A DNA stretch of 64,000 nt from Pyxidicoccus parkwaysis (GTDB lineage Bacteria; Myxococcota; Myxococcia; Myxococcales; Myxococcaceae), in contig NZ_CP071090.1 in assembly GCF_017301735.1 (NCBI RefSeq), positions 4,454,001-4,518,000 on the forward strand. Direction: 5' to 3'. Each line of letters starts with the position of its first letter. Positions within the stretch are counted from its first letter, which is position 1. The position numbers were made by a program, and so were the translations under genes. Positions 37,310 through 48,450 of the stretch are shown in pieces. Under the pieces are notes generated by a model. That model saw nothing but the letters and a program-made list of their open reading frames with translations. It made no database searches and was not told where the DNA came from.

Positions 37310-38368
37310 ATGGCTTCCAACCTGACCCTCCTGGCCGGCCCCGACGCCCTGCGAATCATCCGCGAGCGGGGCCTGCGCGGCGATGACGTGGACGTCGTGC
37401 CCGGCGCCTCGGGCGGACCGAAGTGGCTGGTGCTGGCGGGGCTGGACCGGGCCCTCTTCGGCGGTCTCTTCAAGGGGCGCACGCGGCCGCTGCACCTGAT
37501 TGGCTCGTCCATCGGGAGCTGGCGGCTGGCGTGCGTGGCGCAGGCGGACCCGGTGGCGGCGCTGCATCGCTTCGAGGCGGCGTACATCGACCAGCGCTAC
37601 CCCGCGAAGCCGCCGCCGTCACTGGTGAGCGAGACGAGCGCGCGAATCCTCGACGCGCTGCTGGGCGAGGACGGCGAGGCGGAAATCCTCGACCACCCGT
37701 GGGCGCGGCTGCACGTGGTCACCGCGCTGTGCAAGGGGCCCGTGGGCATGGAGCACCCGCGCGTGCAGCTGCTGGGGCTGGCGCTGTGCGCGGTGGGCAA
37801 CCTCGTGAGCCGGCGCACGCTGGGACTCCACATGGAGCGCGTCATCTTCCACACGGCGGGAGACACCAGTCCCTTCGCCGGGCTGCGGGATTTGCCCTCC
37901 GTGCACGTGCCGCTGACGAAGGAGAACCTACGCCCGGCGCTGCTGGCCTCGGGCTCCATTCCGCTGGTGCTCAGCGGCGTGAGGATTCCGGGCGCGAGGC
38001 CCGGCGTGTACCGCGACGGCGGCGTGCTCGACTACCACCTGGACCTGGACTTCGGCCCGGGCGAGGGGCTGGTGCTCTACCCGCACTTCTACCCGTACGT
38101 GGTGCCCGGCTGGTTCGACAAGTCCCTGCCCTGGCGGCGCGCGCGTCCCGCCAACTTCCGCCGCGCGCTGCTGATTGCGCCGTCGAAGGAGCTCGTCGCG
38201 CGGCTGCCCGGCGGGAAGATTCCGGACCGCGTGGACTTCGAGCGGATGAAGGACACCGAGCGCATCCGCGCGTGGAACCAGGTGGTCTCCGAGAGCGAGC
38301 GCATGGGCGACGAATTGCTGGAGCTCATCGCCACCGGACGCCTCGCGGAGCACGTGCGGCCGCTGTGA
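37310..38368 (+). CDS. Patatin-like phospholipase
   Basis: 352 residues from the ATG at 37310. The oxyanion-hole segment GASGGPKW, the nucleophile elbow LIGSSIGSW (GxSxG) and the catalytic Asp in YRDGGVLDYH make the Ser-Asp dyad of patatins. No signal peptide, so it probably acts in the cytoplasm or at the inner membrane on acyl lipids. Divergent from the amidase; two hairpins follow its stop. Confidence 0.9.
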   Translation: MASNLTLLAGPDALRIIRERGLRGDDVDVVPGASGGPKWLVLAGLDRALFGGLFKGRTRPLHLIGSSIGSWRLACVAQADPVAALHRFEAAYIDQRYPAKPPPSLVSETSARILDALLGEDGEAEILDHPWARLHVVTALCKGPVGMEHPRVQLLGLALCAVGNLVSRRTLGLHMERVIFHTAGDTSPFAGLRDLPSVHVPLTKENLRPALLASGSIPLVLSGVRIPGARPGVYRDGGVLDYHLDLDFGPGEGLVLYPHFYPYVVPGWFDKSLPWRRARPANFRRALLIAPSKELVARLPGGKIPDRVDFERMKDTERIRAWNQVVSESERMGDELLELIATGRLAEHVRPL

Positions 38369-38391
38369 CGCGGGGCCCCTGAAAAGACCGA

Positions 38392-38422
38392 CGGCCGGCC
38401 TCCTCGAAGGGAGTGCCGGCCG
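38392..38422 (+). terminator. Hairpin after the patatin gene
   Basis: CGGCCGGC / GCCGGCCG arms with an inner CTCC/GGAG extension and a single unpaired T, beginning 24 bases after the stop. It lacks a U-run. Confidence 0.4.
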
Positions 38423-38451
38423 CCGGGAGACTTCAAGACTTCAGCGGGGAA

Positions 38452-38490
38452 CCGCCGGACCCGGGCCTCTCAAGAGCCCGGGCCTGGCGG
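38452..38490. terminator. Long bidirectional hairpin between convergent genes
   Basis: Arms 38452-38466 and 38476-38490 pair at 14 of 15 positions, including CCCGGGC/GCCCGGG and an outer CCGCC/GGCGG. It lies 10 bases past the M36 stop and 84 past the patatin stop, so it can serve both transcripts. Confidence 0.5.
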
Positions 38491-38500
38491 CACCGTCACC

Positions 38501-41500
38501 TCACGCCAGCGTGTTGCGACGACGGCGCAGCAGGCTGAGCAGCGCCAGGCCGAGCAGGCCGGCCGGGGCGCCCGCGCCCGTGGAGGAGCAGCCACCGCTG
38601 TCCGGCGTGGCCGTGGCGTCCGCGGTGGCGGTGTGCGTACCGCCGCGCGCGTCCGTCACGGTCAGCTTGAAGCTGAACGTGGCGCTGTCGTCATCCAGCT
38701 CGGGCACGTCGACGCTGAGCACCGCCTGGTTGGGGTTGTTCAGCGTGACGGCCGGGCCGCCCGTCTGCTCCCACTTGTAGGTGAGGGCGTCGCCATCCGG
38801 GTCGCTGGAGGCCGAGCCGTCGAGGGTCATCGACGTCTGGTCGCCAGAGAGGAGGACGCGGGCCTTCGCCACCGGGACGATGTTGTCGGACTGCGTGACA
38901 GTCACCGTCACGGTGTCGCCGTCGCTGGTCAGCGTGCCGTCGCTCACCACCAGGCGGAAGGTGAGCTCCGTGTTCGCCTTCACGTCCGGCGCGGTGAACG
39001 TGGGCTTGGCGGTGTTGGCACCGTTCAGGCTCACCCACGGACCACCCACCTGCGTCCACTGGTACGTCACCGTCTGGCCATCGGCGTCAGCGCTCGCGCT
39101 GCCGTCGAGGGTGACAGCGGCCTTGCCCTTGACGGACGCGGCCTCGCCAGCGTTGGCCACGGGCGCCCGGTTGACCTGGCGCACCGTCACCACCACGTCG
39201 TGGGTGGCGGAGGCATGGCCGTCGCTCACCGTCACGCGGAAGGTCAGCTCCGTGTCGGCGGTCACCTCGCCCGTCGGGAAGGTGGCCGTCGCGCTGTTGG
39301 CACCCGTGAGGGTGACGTTGGGACCGGACACCTGCTCCCAGCTGTACGACAGGCTGTCGCCGTCCGGGTCGATACCGGAGGCCACGAGCGAGGCGGTGCT
39401 GCGCTCGTCGACCACCACCGCGGAAGCCGTCACGGACGGATCGCGGTTGACCGGGAGGACCTGCACGTTCTTCGTGTCGCTGGTGGTCGACTTGCCGTCG
39501 CTCACCGTCACGATGAAGGACAGCGTCTCACCGTTGACCGTCTCCGGAGCGGTGAAGCTGACCTCGGCCGAGTTGGCGTTGGACAGCGCCACCGGCGTGC
39601 CGGACACCTGCACCCAGTGGTAGCTCAGCGAGTCGCCGTCCGCGTCGGAGGCCGAGGCAATCATCGTCACCGTCGAGCGCTCGTCCGCGGCCGTGTCCGC
39701 ACCCGCGTTCACCGTGGGCTGGACGTTGACCTGACGCACGTTCACGACGACTTCCTTGCTATCCGTGGCGTGGCCGTCGCTCACCGTCACGGTGAACTTG
39801 AGGACCGCGTCCGCGGCCACCTCGCCGGTGTTGAAGGACACCGTCGCGGAGTCGGCGCCCGAGAGCACCACCTCAGGGCCGTCCGTCTGCGCCCAGTGGT
39901 AGGTCAGGGAGTCGCCGTCCGGATCCGTGGCGGAAGCCGACAGCGTCGCGGCGCTGCGCTCGTCGAAGGTGGCGGACGAGGCCGTCACCACCGGCGCGCG
40001 GTTCACGTTGCTGACGATGACGTCCACCGAGTCGGTGGTGCTCGTCTTGCCGTCGCTCACCTTCAGGGCGAACGTGAGCGTCTCGCCATTGACAGTCTCG
40101 GGCGCCGTGAAGGTCGCCGTCGCCTTGTCGTAGCCGCGCAGCGAGACCGCGGTGCCGGCCGTCTGCGTCCACAGGTAGGTCAGCGTGTCGGCGTCCGCGT
40201 CGGAAGCGGAGCCGGAGAGCGTCACGGTGGAGCGCTCGTCGGCGGTGAGGTCGATGCCCGCGTTCACGGTGGGAGCGCGGTTGACGTTGATGATGCGCAC
40301 CGTCACCGTGTCGGACACCACGACGGCGCCGTCGGTGGCGGACAGGCGGAGCACCAGGTTCTGGTCGGACGTCACCTCGGGCGCCGTGAAGGACGGCGTC
40401 AGGGTGTTGGCGTTGTTGATGGTCACCGTCGGGCCGGACACGCGCGCCCAGGCGTAGGAGAGCGCCTGGCCGTCCGCGTCGAAGGCGCTACCGGTGAGCG
40501 ACACCTGCGTGCGCTCGTTGACCGTCACGTCCGGACCGGCGGAGATGACCGGAGCGGTGTTCGCGCACACGCCCGAGTCGTCGCAGATCTTCGTGAACGG
40601 GGTGTTGGTGATGCCGGAGAAGGAGATGTCGTCCAGCACCCAGCCGGTGTTGCCGGCGCCGTTGTCCGTACCGATGCGGAAGCGGATCAGCACCGTCTTG
40701 CCGGCGTAGGCGGTCCCCAGGTTCAGCGTGGCGGTGTTGAACGTCGGGAAGCCCACGGTGGTGCCGGTGATGGCGCGGCGGCCCGCCAGCGGGTTGAGGT
40801 TGCCCGTGTAGGTGATGAGGCTGCCCGTATAGAGCGAGTCACCGATGTCCACCCACGTGTCGCCGTTGTCCTCGCTGAGCTCGATGACGGCACCGTCGTA
40901 GTTGCCGCCGGTGTCGGCCTCGAAGTCATACGAGTGCTTGAAGGAGACGACGAACGGCTGGGTGGCGCTGACATCCAGCGGCGGGGTGATGAGGCTGAAG
41001 TCAGCCGGCGCGCCCACGTCCTCACCGTAGAAGGTGCGGTTGAGGTCCTCGAACTCCACGATGCCGAACGAGGCGTCGACGAGATCCGGGTTGTTCTCCG
41101 TGGTCCACGGCAGGCTGCTCGGGTTGGACTCCACCGTCTCGCTGGTGGTCGCGTTCGGGACTTCGTCGTAGTTGGCCTTGAAGGCCAGCACGTCGCTCTT
41201 GTCGCCCGGAATGGCCATGCGGTCGTCACGCACGGCGTACGTGAAGTCGAGCCGCTGGGCCGTCGAGGCGCCGTTCAGCGACACGGGCACGGACACGAAC
41301 GCGTAGTCGCCAATGGCAATCGGGTCGACGGTCACGGTGCCGTGGTTGCCCACCGTCACGCCCGGGGTGGGCGAGACGACGGTGACGCTGGTGTCGGCGG
41401 CAATCTCGGAGCCGTGGTTGTAGAGGACGAAGGTGATCATGCCCGTCTCGCCGTTGTCGAGGATGCCGTCCTCGTCACCGGGGTGATTCAGGTCGTCCTC

Positions 41501-44101
41501 GTAGAAGGCGGCGAGGACATCCACGTCGATGCCGGTGAGGAAGCTCTCGCGCAGGCCCGCGTGGGTGGTGGAGTTGCGGTCCGGAGCGATGGCGCCCACG
41601 CCGGCGCCGCGCTTGGCGAAGGCCGCCCAGAAGCGGTCACCGTCGGCCGGGTCATTGGCATAGGCCGCCGCGATGATGGCGTCGCGCGCCTCGAGGAAGG
41701 TCGGAGCCGCGGGCGTGAGCTTGTACCCGTTGACCAGGTAGCTCTTCATGCGGTCCTGCGCCTCCTGGAAGGGATGCGCGCGCAGCAGGGACGTGTAGCA
41801 CTCCCACAGCATCGTGGCCCAGATCTCACCCGAGTTGTGGACCTCGGCGTTGTTGCCGAGCGGGGCGATGGGGGCGGTGGTGGGCAGCGCCACGCCGTCG
41901 GTGATGTGCTTGAACGTCAGGGCGTTCTTCGCCATGTCCGACGAGTACGTCACGCGGCGGATACCGAAGAACGCCGGGTCCGGAGAGCTGCCGCGGGTGG
42001 CGTACTCGGCCGCGCCGTAGGCACCGTTCCAGTTGGCGTTGGCCGGGACGTTGATGTCCTCGGGACGCGTGATCATCAGCAGGGCGGTGAAGTCACCCCA
42101 GCCCTCGCCCATGGACCGACCCTGGTTGTTGGTCAGACCGGCGGAGTTCTGCACCAGGCGGTTGCTGATGTAGTGACCCCACTCGTGCGCGACGATGGTG
42201 TTGTCCACCGTGCCGTCGAGCCCGATGCTCGTGCCGCGGAACAGCCGCAGGTTGAGCCCCTCGGGGATGGCGGCGCGCAGCTTGTTGCCGTCCGCCAGGG
42301 TGATGCGCAGCACGGGGATGGTGAGGCCCGTGGCCGTACCACCCATGGCGGCGACGTAGCCGGGCGCGTTGTCGGCGATGACGACGCCGATGGCGCCCGC
42401 CGCCTGCGCGATGCCCACCTTGATGGCGAAGCCGCAGGTGCCGCGGTCGATGAGGGCAATCTTGCCCGCCACCTCGGCCGCGTTGGTCAGCGTGGTGCAG
42501 CCGTCCGTGGTGCCCGGGCCGGTGGCGTTCGACTCGTCCAGGGCGACGACCACGTTACCCGTCACGTCGAACGTCTGGGGACCGAAGCCCGAGGCGATAC
42601 CCACCAGGTAGTCGCCCGCCACGCTCGCGGGAGCATTGACGGTCATCTTCCCGCTGGGACCGGAGAACAGGTACATGCGCATGCGCGGGGAGTTACCGTC
42701 CGCCGGCGTGGACATGTTGGCGTTGTTCGTGCCGCTGTAGTCCTGGGCCTGGGCGCGGATGGCGTCACCGCCGATGCCGCCGCGGCCGAAGTTGTCCACC
42801 TGCGCGTTGCCGGACGCCTCGTCGAAGCCGGCGTCGTAGTACCAGTCGTGGAGCCAGTTGTTCAGGAAGAACAAGCTCGTCGTCGCCGCGGCAATCTGCT
42901 CCGCGTTGGCGTTCGGCTGGATGTCGAACAGCATGGTCCGGTCGAACACGCCGGGGGCGGTGACGGTGGGGCGCAGGTCGCCGTCGTTGTAGCCGTCCGG
43001 AGCCGTGAGGTTCGCGAACGCGTCCACGTTGTTACCGCGCGTCACCGTGGCGCCGTCCGGCAGCCAGGGGTCGTTCTGGCTGAAGGGCGCGTTCTGCAGC
43101 GTGACGAGCGCGGGCGCCACGAACGGCGCGCGGAAGTTGTCCGTCGTGCCAGTGGGGTGCGGCGTGGCGGTGTTGCCGGAGGGGCCGTCCCACGGGGTGA
43201 ACGGCGGCGTGGTGTCCGCGAACGCGCGGTAGCTGAACTCCGCGTCGGAGGTCAGGTTGTTGCGCAGCAGGATGCGGCCGTCCAGCGCGGAGATGACGTA
43301 CGAGTAGTAGTCGGAGTCCGTGCTGTCCGGGCGGCCCGTGTTGAGCTCCACGTAGTACGCGGGCACCAGCGCGTTGGGCAGGTTGAAGTACACCTGCTTG
43401 GCGCGCGCCGGGATGATGAGACCCTCCTCCAGCGGACGCGCGTAGGTGGCCAGCTCGAAGTGCGTGTACTTGCCGTCGTTGGCCGACTTCACGCTCTTGA
43501 GCAGGCTCGCGTCCAGCGAGTTGCCGGTGAGGTCCTGGTAGGCCGCGGAGACGGCGGCGCTGGCCGGAAGCTGGAACTTCAAGCGCGGCGCGACAGCGCT
43601 GGAGACGTGCTTGGAGAGGCTGCCGGAGACCGCCACCAGCTCGTTGCCGCGGTTGAGCAGGAGGTTGAGCGAGCTGCGGAAGACCTCGATGCCGCCGGCC
43701 TCCTGCGCGAGCGTGACGACCTTCACGCCCTGCTTGTTCTGGCTGACATGGACGACCTTCGCGCCCGCGGCCTCGAAGGAGGTCACGCCATAGAGCGCAG
43801 CGGAGTCCGCGAGCTGAGCCAGAGCGGCCTGCTCGGGCGCCATGCTCGCGAACTGGGAGGCGCGCAGCTTGGACGACGCGTCCGCGCGCTTCTGGGCCCA
43901 GATGAACGTCGGGGAACCGGTCCGCTCATCACGATGAGCGACGCTCGGCCCCTTGAAGCCCACGGGCTTGAACCCCGCGGCGATACGACCCGCGGGCTTC
44001 GCGTCCTGCAATGCATCGTAGTTCGGCAATGTCCGGGCGAAGGCGCTGGTTCCGGACAACACCAGCGACAGGCCAGACAGAGTGGCAACCAACCTTCTCA
44101 C
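38501..44101 (-). CDS. Giant secreted M36 metalloprotease with PA domain, seven Ig/PKD-like repeats and MYXO-CTERM tail
   Basis: 1866 residues from a GTG at 44101, chosen for AGGGAG upstream and the signal peptide RRLVATLSGLSLVLSG that follows. An FTP-type propeptide precedes the M36 (fungalysin) domain; zinc ligands are His639 and His643 of HEWGH and the Glu of GEGWGDF. A protease-associated domain (GTCGFAIKVGIAQAAGAIGV) is inserted just before the HEWGH helix. A C-terminal ectodomain has seven units of about 95 residues, each with VNAG/VTAS, DERS, DPDGDSLTYxW and a closing VTVSDG. The tail (CSSTGAGAPAGLLGLALL, then RRRR) is MYXO-CTERM-like, predicting sorting to the cell surface. Likely predation or nutrient protease. 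Confidence 0.92.
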   Translation of the reverse strand: MRRLVATLSGLSLVLSGTSAFARTLPNYDALQDAKPAGRIAAGFKPVGFKGPSVAHRDERTGSPTFIWAQKRADASSKLRASQFASMAPEQAALAQLADSAALYGVTSFEAAGAKVVHVSQNKQGVKVVTLAQEAGGIEVFRSSLNLLLNRGNELVAVSGSLSKHVSSAVAPRLKFQLPASAAVSAAYQDLTGNSLDASLLKSVKSANDGKYTHFELATYARPLEEGLIIPARAKQVYFNLPNALVPAYYVELNTGRPDSTDSDYYSYVISALDGRILLRNNLTSDAEFSYRAFADTTPPFTPWDGPSGNTATPHPTGTTDNFRAPFVAPALVTLQNAPFSQNDPWLPDGATVTRGNNVDAFANLTAPDGYNDGDLRPTVTAPGVFDRTMLFDIQPNANAEQIAAATTSLFFLNNWLHDWYYDAGFDEASGNAQVDNFGRGGIGGDAIRAQAQDYSGTNNANMSTPADGNSPRMRMYLFSGPSGKMTVNAPASVAGDYLVGIASGFGPQTFDVTGNVVVALDESNATGPGTTDGCTTLTNAAEVAGKIALIDRGTCGFAIKVGIAQAAGAIGVVIADNAPGYVAAMGGTATGLTIPVLRITLADGNKLRAAIPEGLNLRLFRGTSIGLDGTVDNTIVAHEWGHYISNRLVQNSAGLTNNQGRSMGEGWGDFTALLMITRPEDINVPANANWNGAYGAAEYATRGSSPDPAFFGIRRVTYSSDMAKNALTFKHITDGVALPTTAPIAPLGNNAEVHNSGEIWATMLWECYTSLLRAHPFQEAQDRMKSYLVNGYKLTPAAPTFLEARDAIIAAAYANDPADGDRFWAAFAKRGAGVGAIAPDRNSTTHAGLRESFLTGIDVDVLAAFYEDDLNHPGDEDGILDNGETGMITFVLYNHGSEIAADTSVTVVSPTPGVTVGNHGTVTVDPIAIGDYAFVSVPVSLNGASTAQRLDFTYAVRDDRMAIPGDKSDVLAFKANYDEVPNATTSETVESNPSSLPWTTENNPDLVDASFGIVEFEDLNRTFYGEDVGAPADFSLITPPLDVSATQPFVVSFKHSYDFEADTGGNYDGAVIELSEDNGDTWVDIGDSLYTGSLITYTGNLNPLAGRRAITGTTVGFPTFNTATLNLGTAYAGKTVLIRFRIGTDNGAGNTGWVLDDISFSGITNTPFTKICDDSGVCANTAPVISAGPDVTVNERTQVSLTGSAFDADGQALSYAWARVSGPTVTINNANTLTPSFTAPEVTSDQNLVLRLSATDGAVVVSDTVTVRIINVNRAPTVNAGIDLTADERSTVTLSGSASDADADTLTYLWTQTAGTAVSLRGYDKATATFTAPETVNGETLTFALKVSDGKTSTTDSVDVIVSNVNRAPVVTASSATFDERSAATLSASATDPDGDSLTYHWAQTDGPEVVLSGADSATVSFNTGEVAADAVLKFTVTVSDGHATDSKEVVVNVRQVNVQPTVNAGADTAADERSTVTMIASASDADGDSLSYHWVQVSGTPVALSNANSAEVSFTAPETVNGETLSFIVTVSDGKSTTSDTKNVQVLPVNRDPSVTASAVVVDERSTASLVASGIDPDGDSLSYSWEQVSGPNVTLTGANSATATFPTGEVTADTELTFRVTVSDGHASATHDVVVTVRQVNRAPVANAGEAASVKGKAAVTLDGSASADADGQTVTYQWTQVGGPWVSLNGANTAKPTFTAPDVKANTELTFRLVVSDGTLTSDGDTVTVTVTQSDNIVPVAKARVLLSGDQTSMTLDGSASSDPDGDALTYKWEQTGGPAVTLNNPNQAVLSVDVPELDDDSATFSFKLTVTDARGGTHTATADATATPDSGGCSSTGAGAPAGLLGLALLSLLRRRRNTLA

Positions 44102-44235
44102 GTGGGCGTGCTCCCTGTTTTCGACGTGGGGGTGGGAGCCACTTTGCGACCTGGGAGGGTGTCCCAGCACCATCGCCGGAACGCCAGGTCTCAGCCGTGT
44201 GACTCCCGGGTGACAAACTGTCACCTGTTGGAGAG

Positions 44236-44314
44236 ATTAGTGCCCTTACTAATGTAGGTTGAAAGGCGACACCGGCGTTTATTCCCGACGCGGCACAGAA
44301 TTCCGTAATTACGG
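44236..44314. promoter_or_regulatory. Two palindromes in the M36/lipoprotein divergent region
   Basis: ATTAGT-GCCCTT-ACTAAT at 44236-44253 and the perfect 12-base palindrome CCGTAATTACGG at 44303-44314. Both are AT-rich islands in a GC-rich region and sit between divergent starts (44101 and 44342), as operators do. Confidence 0.4.
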
Positions 44315-44341
44315 CAGGTTATGAGGAGCGAGGGAGGAAAA

Positions 44342-44689
44342 ATGCGGTGCATCAGAAGCGGCTTGATTGGCGTTTTCTTGGTATCTGGTTTTTCGCTCAC
44401 CGCCACGGGCTGCATGGGCACCGCGAAAACGCAACCGCCCGACGTGGCGGGTGTCAGCCGGGAAACAGGCGGAGAAGGGAACGGCGCGCAGGCCGCGGAC
44501 GTCCAACGCCGCGACGCGGGCGTGGAGCCACACGAAGCGCCGCCGCCCTCCCCTGCTCCGCCGGCCGATGCGGGCGGTTGTCCGCGCAAGCAGGAGCGCT
44601 GCTGCGACGGTACCTGCGGCACGGCGCTCGAGTGCGCGCAGCTCGCGTGCGACCCCGTGCCTCAGCGGCCTCCACCGGAAGAGCGTTGA
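44342..44689 (+). CDS. Small Pro/Cys-rich lipoprotein
   Basis: 115 residues from the ATG at 44342, which has GAGGGAGG just upstream. The signal ends SLTATGC. The mature part is a Pro/Ala/Glu-rich linker followed by a short Cys cluster (GGCPRKQERCCDGTCGTALE, then CAQLAC) with eight or so Cys in all. No known domain; likely an envelope protein with a disulfide-knotted C-terminus. Confidence 0.65.
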   Translation: MRCIRSGLIGVFLVSGFSLTATGCMGTAKTQPPDVAGVSRETGGEGNGAQAADVQRRDAGVEPHEAPPPSPAPPADAGGCPRKQERCCDGTCGTALECAQLACDPVPQRPPPEER

Positions 44690-44708
44690 GCAGGAGCGCT
44701 TCGCGCGC

Positions 44709-45656
44709 TCACGGATGCGCCGGCAGCGAGGCTTCCCCGGGGGACGCCATCCACGGCCGCAGCATCGCCTCGAGGTACTCGCGCACCGACAGGGGGTGAC
44801 GCCGGGCGAAGGCGTCCGCATCCGGGTCTTGCAGCCGTCCCCGTCCGGCGAGCTGAATCAGCAGGTGCGGCTGCACGAGCCCCTCGCGGGCCGCGTCCAC
44901 CGGGGCACTGGCGCGCGCGAGGTGCCGGCGGAGGTCCTCCACCGTGCCGCGGCAGACGCGCTGGAGCTGGCGGCCCGTGAGCGCCTCGTACCGCCGGGCC
45001 ACGTCGTTCACCGTCACCACGTCCCCCACGAGCTCCACGCGCCGGTTCTCCGCGCGCCGGTCCGTCACGGCCTCCGCCACGAACCGCGCCACGTCGTTCA
45101 TGGACGTCACGTCGAAGGGCTCGTCGCCCGTGCCCCAGTACGCCACGTGCCCGCGCTCCAAATCGAACACGTGCGCCGCCGGTGACAGCGCCACCTCCAT
45201 GAAGGCGCCGCAGAGGACGAACGTGTACCGCATGCCGCTGTCCACCACGGCCTCGGCGACGTGCCGGTGCCAGTCCAGCCGCGGGTCCTCCCCCTCGCGC
45301 AGCGCGAAGTAGTCCGGCGAGTAGTCGGAAGGGATGAAGCGCATGACGCCCTTGCGCCTCGCCGCGTGCAGCAGCCGCAGTTGTCCCTCCACCATGACGT
45401 CGTGCCCGCCCCGCACGGCGGACACCACCACGTCCATGCCCTCCACCGCCGAGTCGAGCGAGCGCGCGACCTGCAGCGAGCCCTCGACGAGCGTCACGCC
45501 CTGGTCCGCGAGCCCTTCCAGGGACTCCGGCCGCGTGTGCGGGCGCACCAGCACGTGGAGGTGGATGCCGGGCCGAGACAGCAGCGCCGAGGCGAGCTGG
45601 TGCCCGAACCGGCCCGTGCCTCCCACCAGCAGGACATGCGTGGCCTCGGTGTCCAT
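44709..45656 (-). CDS. NmrA-like NAD(P)-binding protein
   Basis: 315 residues from the ATG at 45656, supported by GAGGAGGAGCG upstream. The N-terminal Rossmann loop VLLVGGTGRFGHQLA and the region VRPHTRPESLEGLADQG fit atypical short-chain dehydrogenases of the NmrA/isoflavone-reductase group. The conserved YxxxK is not preserved in the usual place; a FIPSDYSPDYF segment is present as in isoflavone-reductase homologues. Could be a reductase or a redox sensor. It lies downstream of the tRNA pair and its terminator. Confidence 0.8.
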   Translation of the reverse strand: MDTEATHVLLVGGTGRFGHQLASALLSRPGIHLHVLVRPHTRPESLEGLADQGVTLVEGSLQVARSLDSAVEGMDVVVSAVRGGHDVMVEGQLRLLHAARRKGVMRFIPSDYSPDYFALREGEDPRLDWHRHVAEAVVDSGMRYTFVLCGAFMEVALSPAAHVFDLERGHVAYWGTGDEPFDVTSMNDVARFVAEAVTDRRAENRRVELVGDVVTVNDVARRYEALTGRQLQRVCRGTVEDLRRHLARASAPVDAAREGLVQPHLLIQLAGRGRLQDPDADAFARRHPLSVREYLEAMLRPWMASPGEASLPAHP

Positions 45657-45826
45657 GGTGCGCTCCTCCTCGCCGGCAGACAGGCGCGACGGGACGCTCG
45701 CCCGGCGCATGCGGCCCTCACGGGAAGATGGAGTGTCTGGAGGACGATGACCGCGCCGGCCCGCTGGAGGGCCCCTGGTCCGCACGAGGGACGAGCAGGA
45801 GTCCCGGCGACAGGTGCCCAAAAGCA

Positions 45827-45862
45827 ATCGGCCCGGCCATCCACGAGGATGACCGGGCCGAT
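45827..45862 (-). terminator. Terminator of the tandem tRNA-fMet unit
   Basis: The arms ATCGGCCCGG and CCGGGCCGAT, with inner CATCC/GGATG around a 4-base loop, form a long stem with one mismatch. On the minus strand it is followed by TTGCTTTTGG and lies just past the 3' end of the second tRNA. Confidence 0.7.
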
Positions 45863-45866
45863 CCGA

Positions 45867-45941
<75 letters not shown>

Positions 45942-45968
45942 TCATGTGTCTGTCTTCGAACCAAGGAT

Positions 45969-45992
45969 GCCCGGCCTTCATTCCGGCCGGGC
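45969..45992 (-). terminator. Hairpin in the spacer between the two tRNA-fMet genes
   Basis: GCCCGGCC and GGCCGGGC pair perfectly over 8 bp around an 8-base loop in the 66-base spacer. No U-run follows, so it may be a processing signal rather than a full stop. Confidence 0.4.
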
Positions 45993-46006
45993 TTCCGGTG
46001 CTACGA

Positions 46007-46081
<75 letters not shown>

Positions 46082-46134
46082 GCAGAGAGAGGCGAGGCGG
46101 TTAGTACCGTCCCCGCCCTGGAGCGTCAACACCT

Positions 46135-46179
46135 TTTCTCCGCGCTGCCACCTTCGTGAGAAAGAGCAGCGCGGAGAAA
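46135..46179 (-). terminator. 14-bp hairpin at the end of the S1-protein gene
   Basis: TTTCTCCGCGCTGC and GCAGCGCGGAGAAA pair perfectly across a 17-base loop, starting seven bases past the stop at 46186. The right-hand side is purine-rich rather than U-rich on the minus strand, so termination efficiency is uncertain; it also separates the mRNA from the tRNAs. Confidence 0.5.
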
Positions 46180-46185
46180 CGGGCG

Positions 46186-48213
<2,028 letters not shown>

Positions 48214-48450
48214 TGCCGAGACCTTCCTGAGACGAATTCGACCCTGACTTCCCGAGAAGCCGGGCCCCGGTGAAAAAGGCGGCGCACTCTACACGCGCGA
48301 CAAGTCCGGAGGAAGCCAGATGACGCGCACGCCGTGTGCCCCGATGCTTCGTTCATTAACGGAGGCGGTGCGTCAGCCCATCCCACCGGACTGTTTGCGG
48401 GTCCAAACAACAGCCGGCCGGCCCGCCAGGAGCCGAGTATTCGCGGGGGG

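Noticed and set aside
39100..40560. CRISPR-like or satellite DNA repeats
   Set aside because: The periodicity (about 285 bases) is that of seven Ig-like protein repeats with diverged DNA.
38633..44257. Very long open frame antisense to the M36 protease
   Set aside because: Same GC3 shadow effect; composition is Val/Arg/Gly/His-rich without any recognisable domain.
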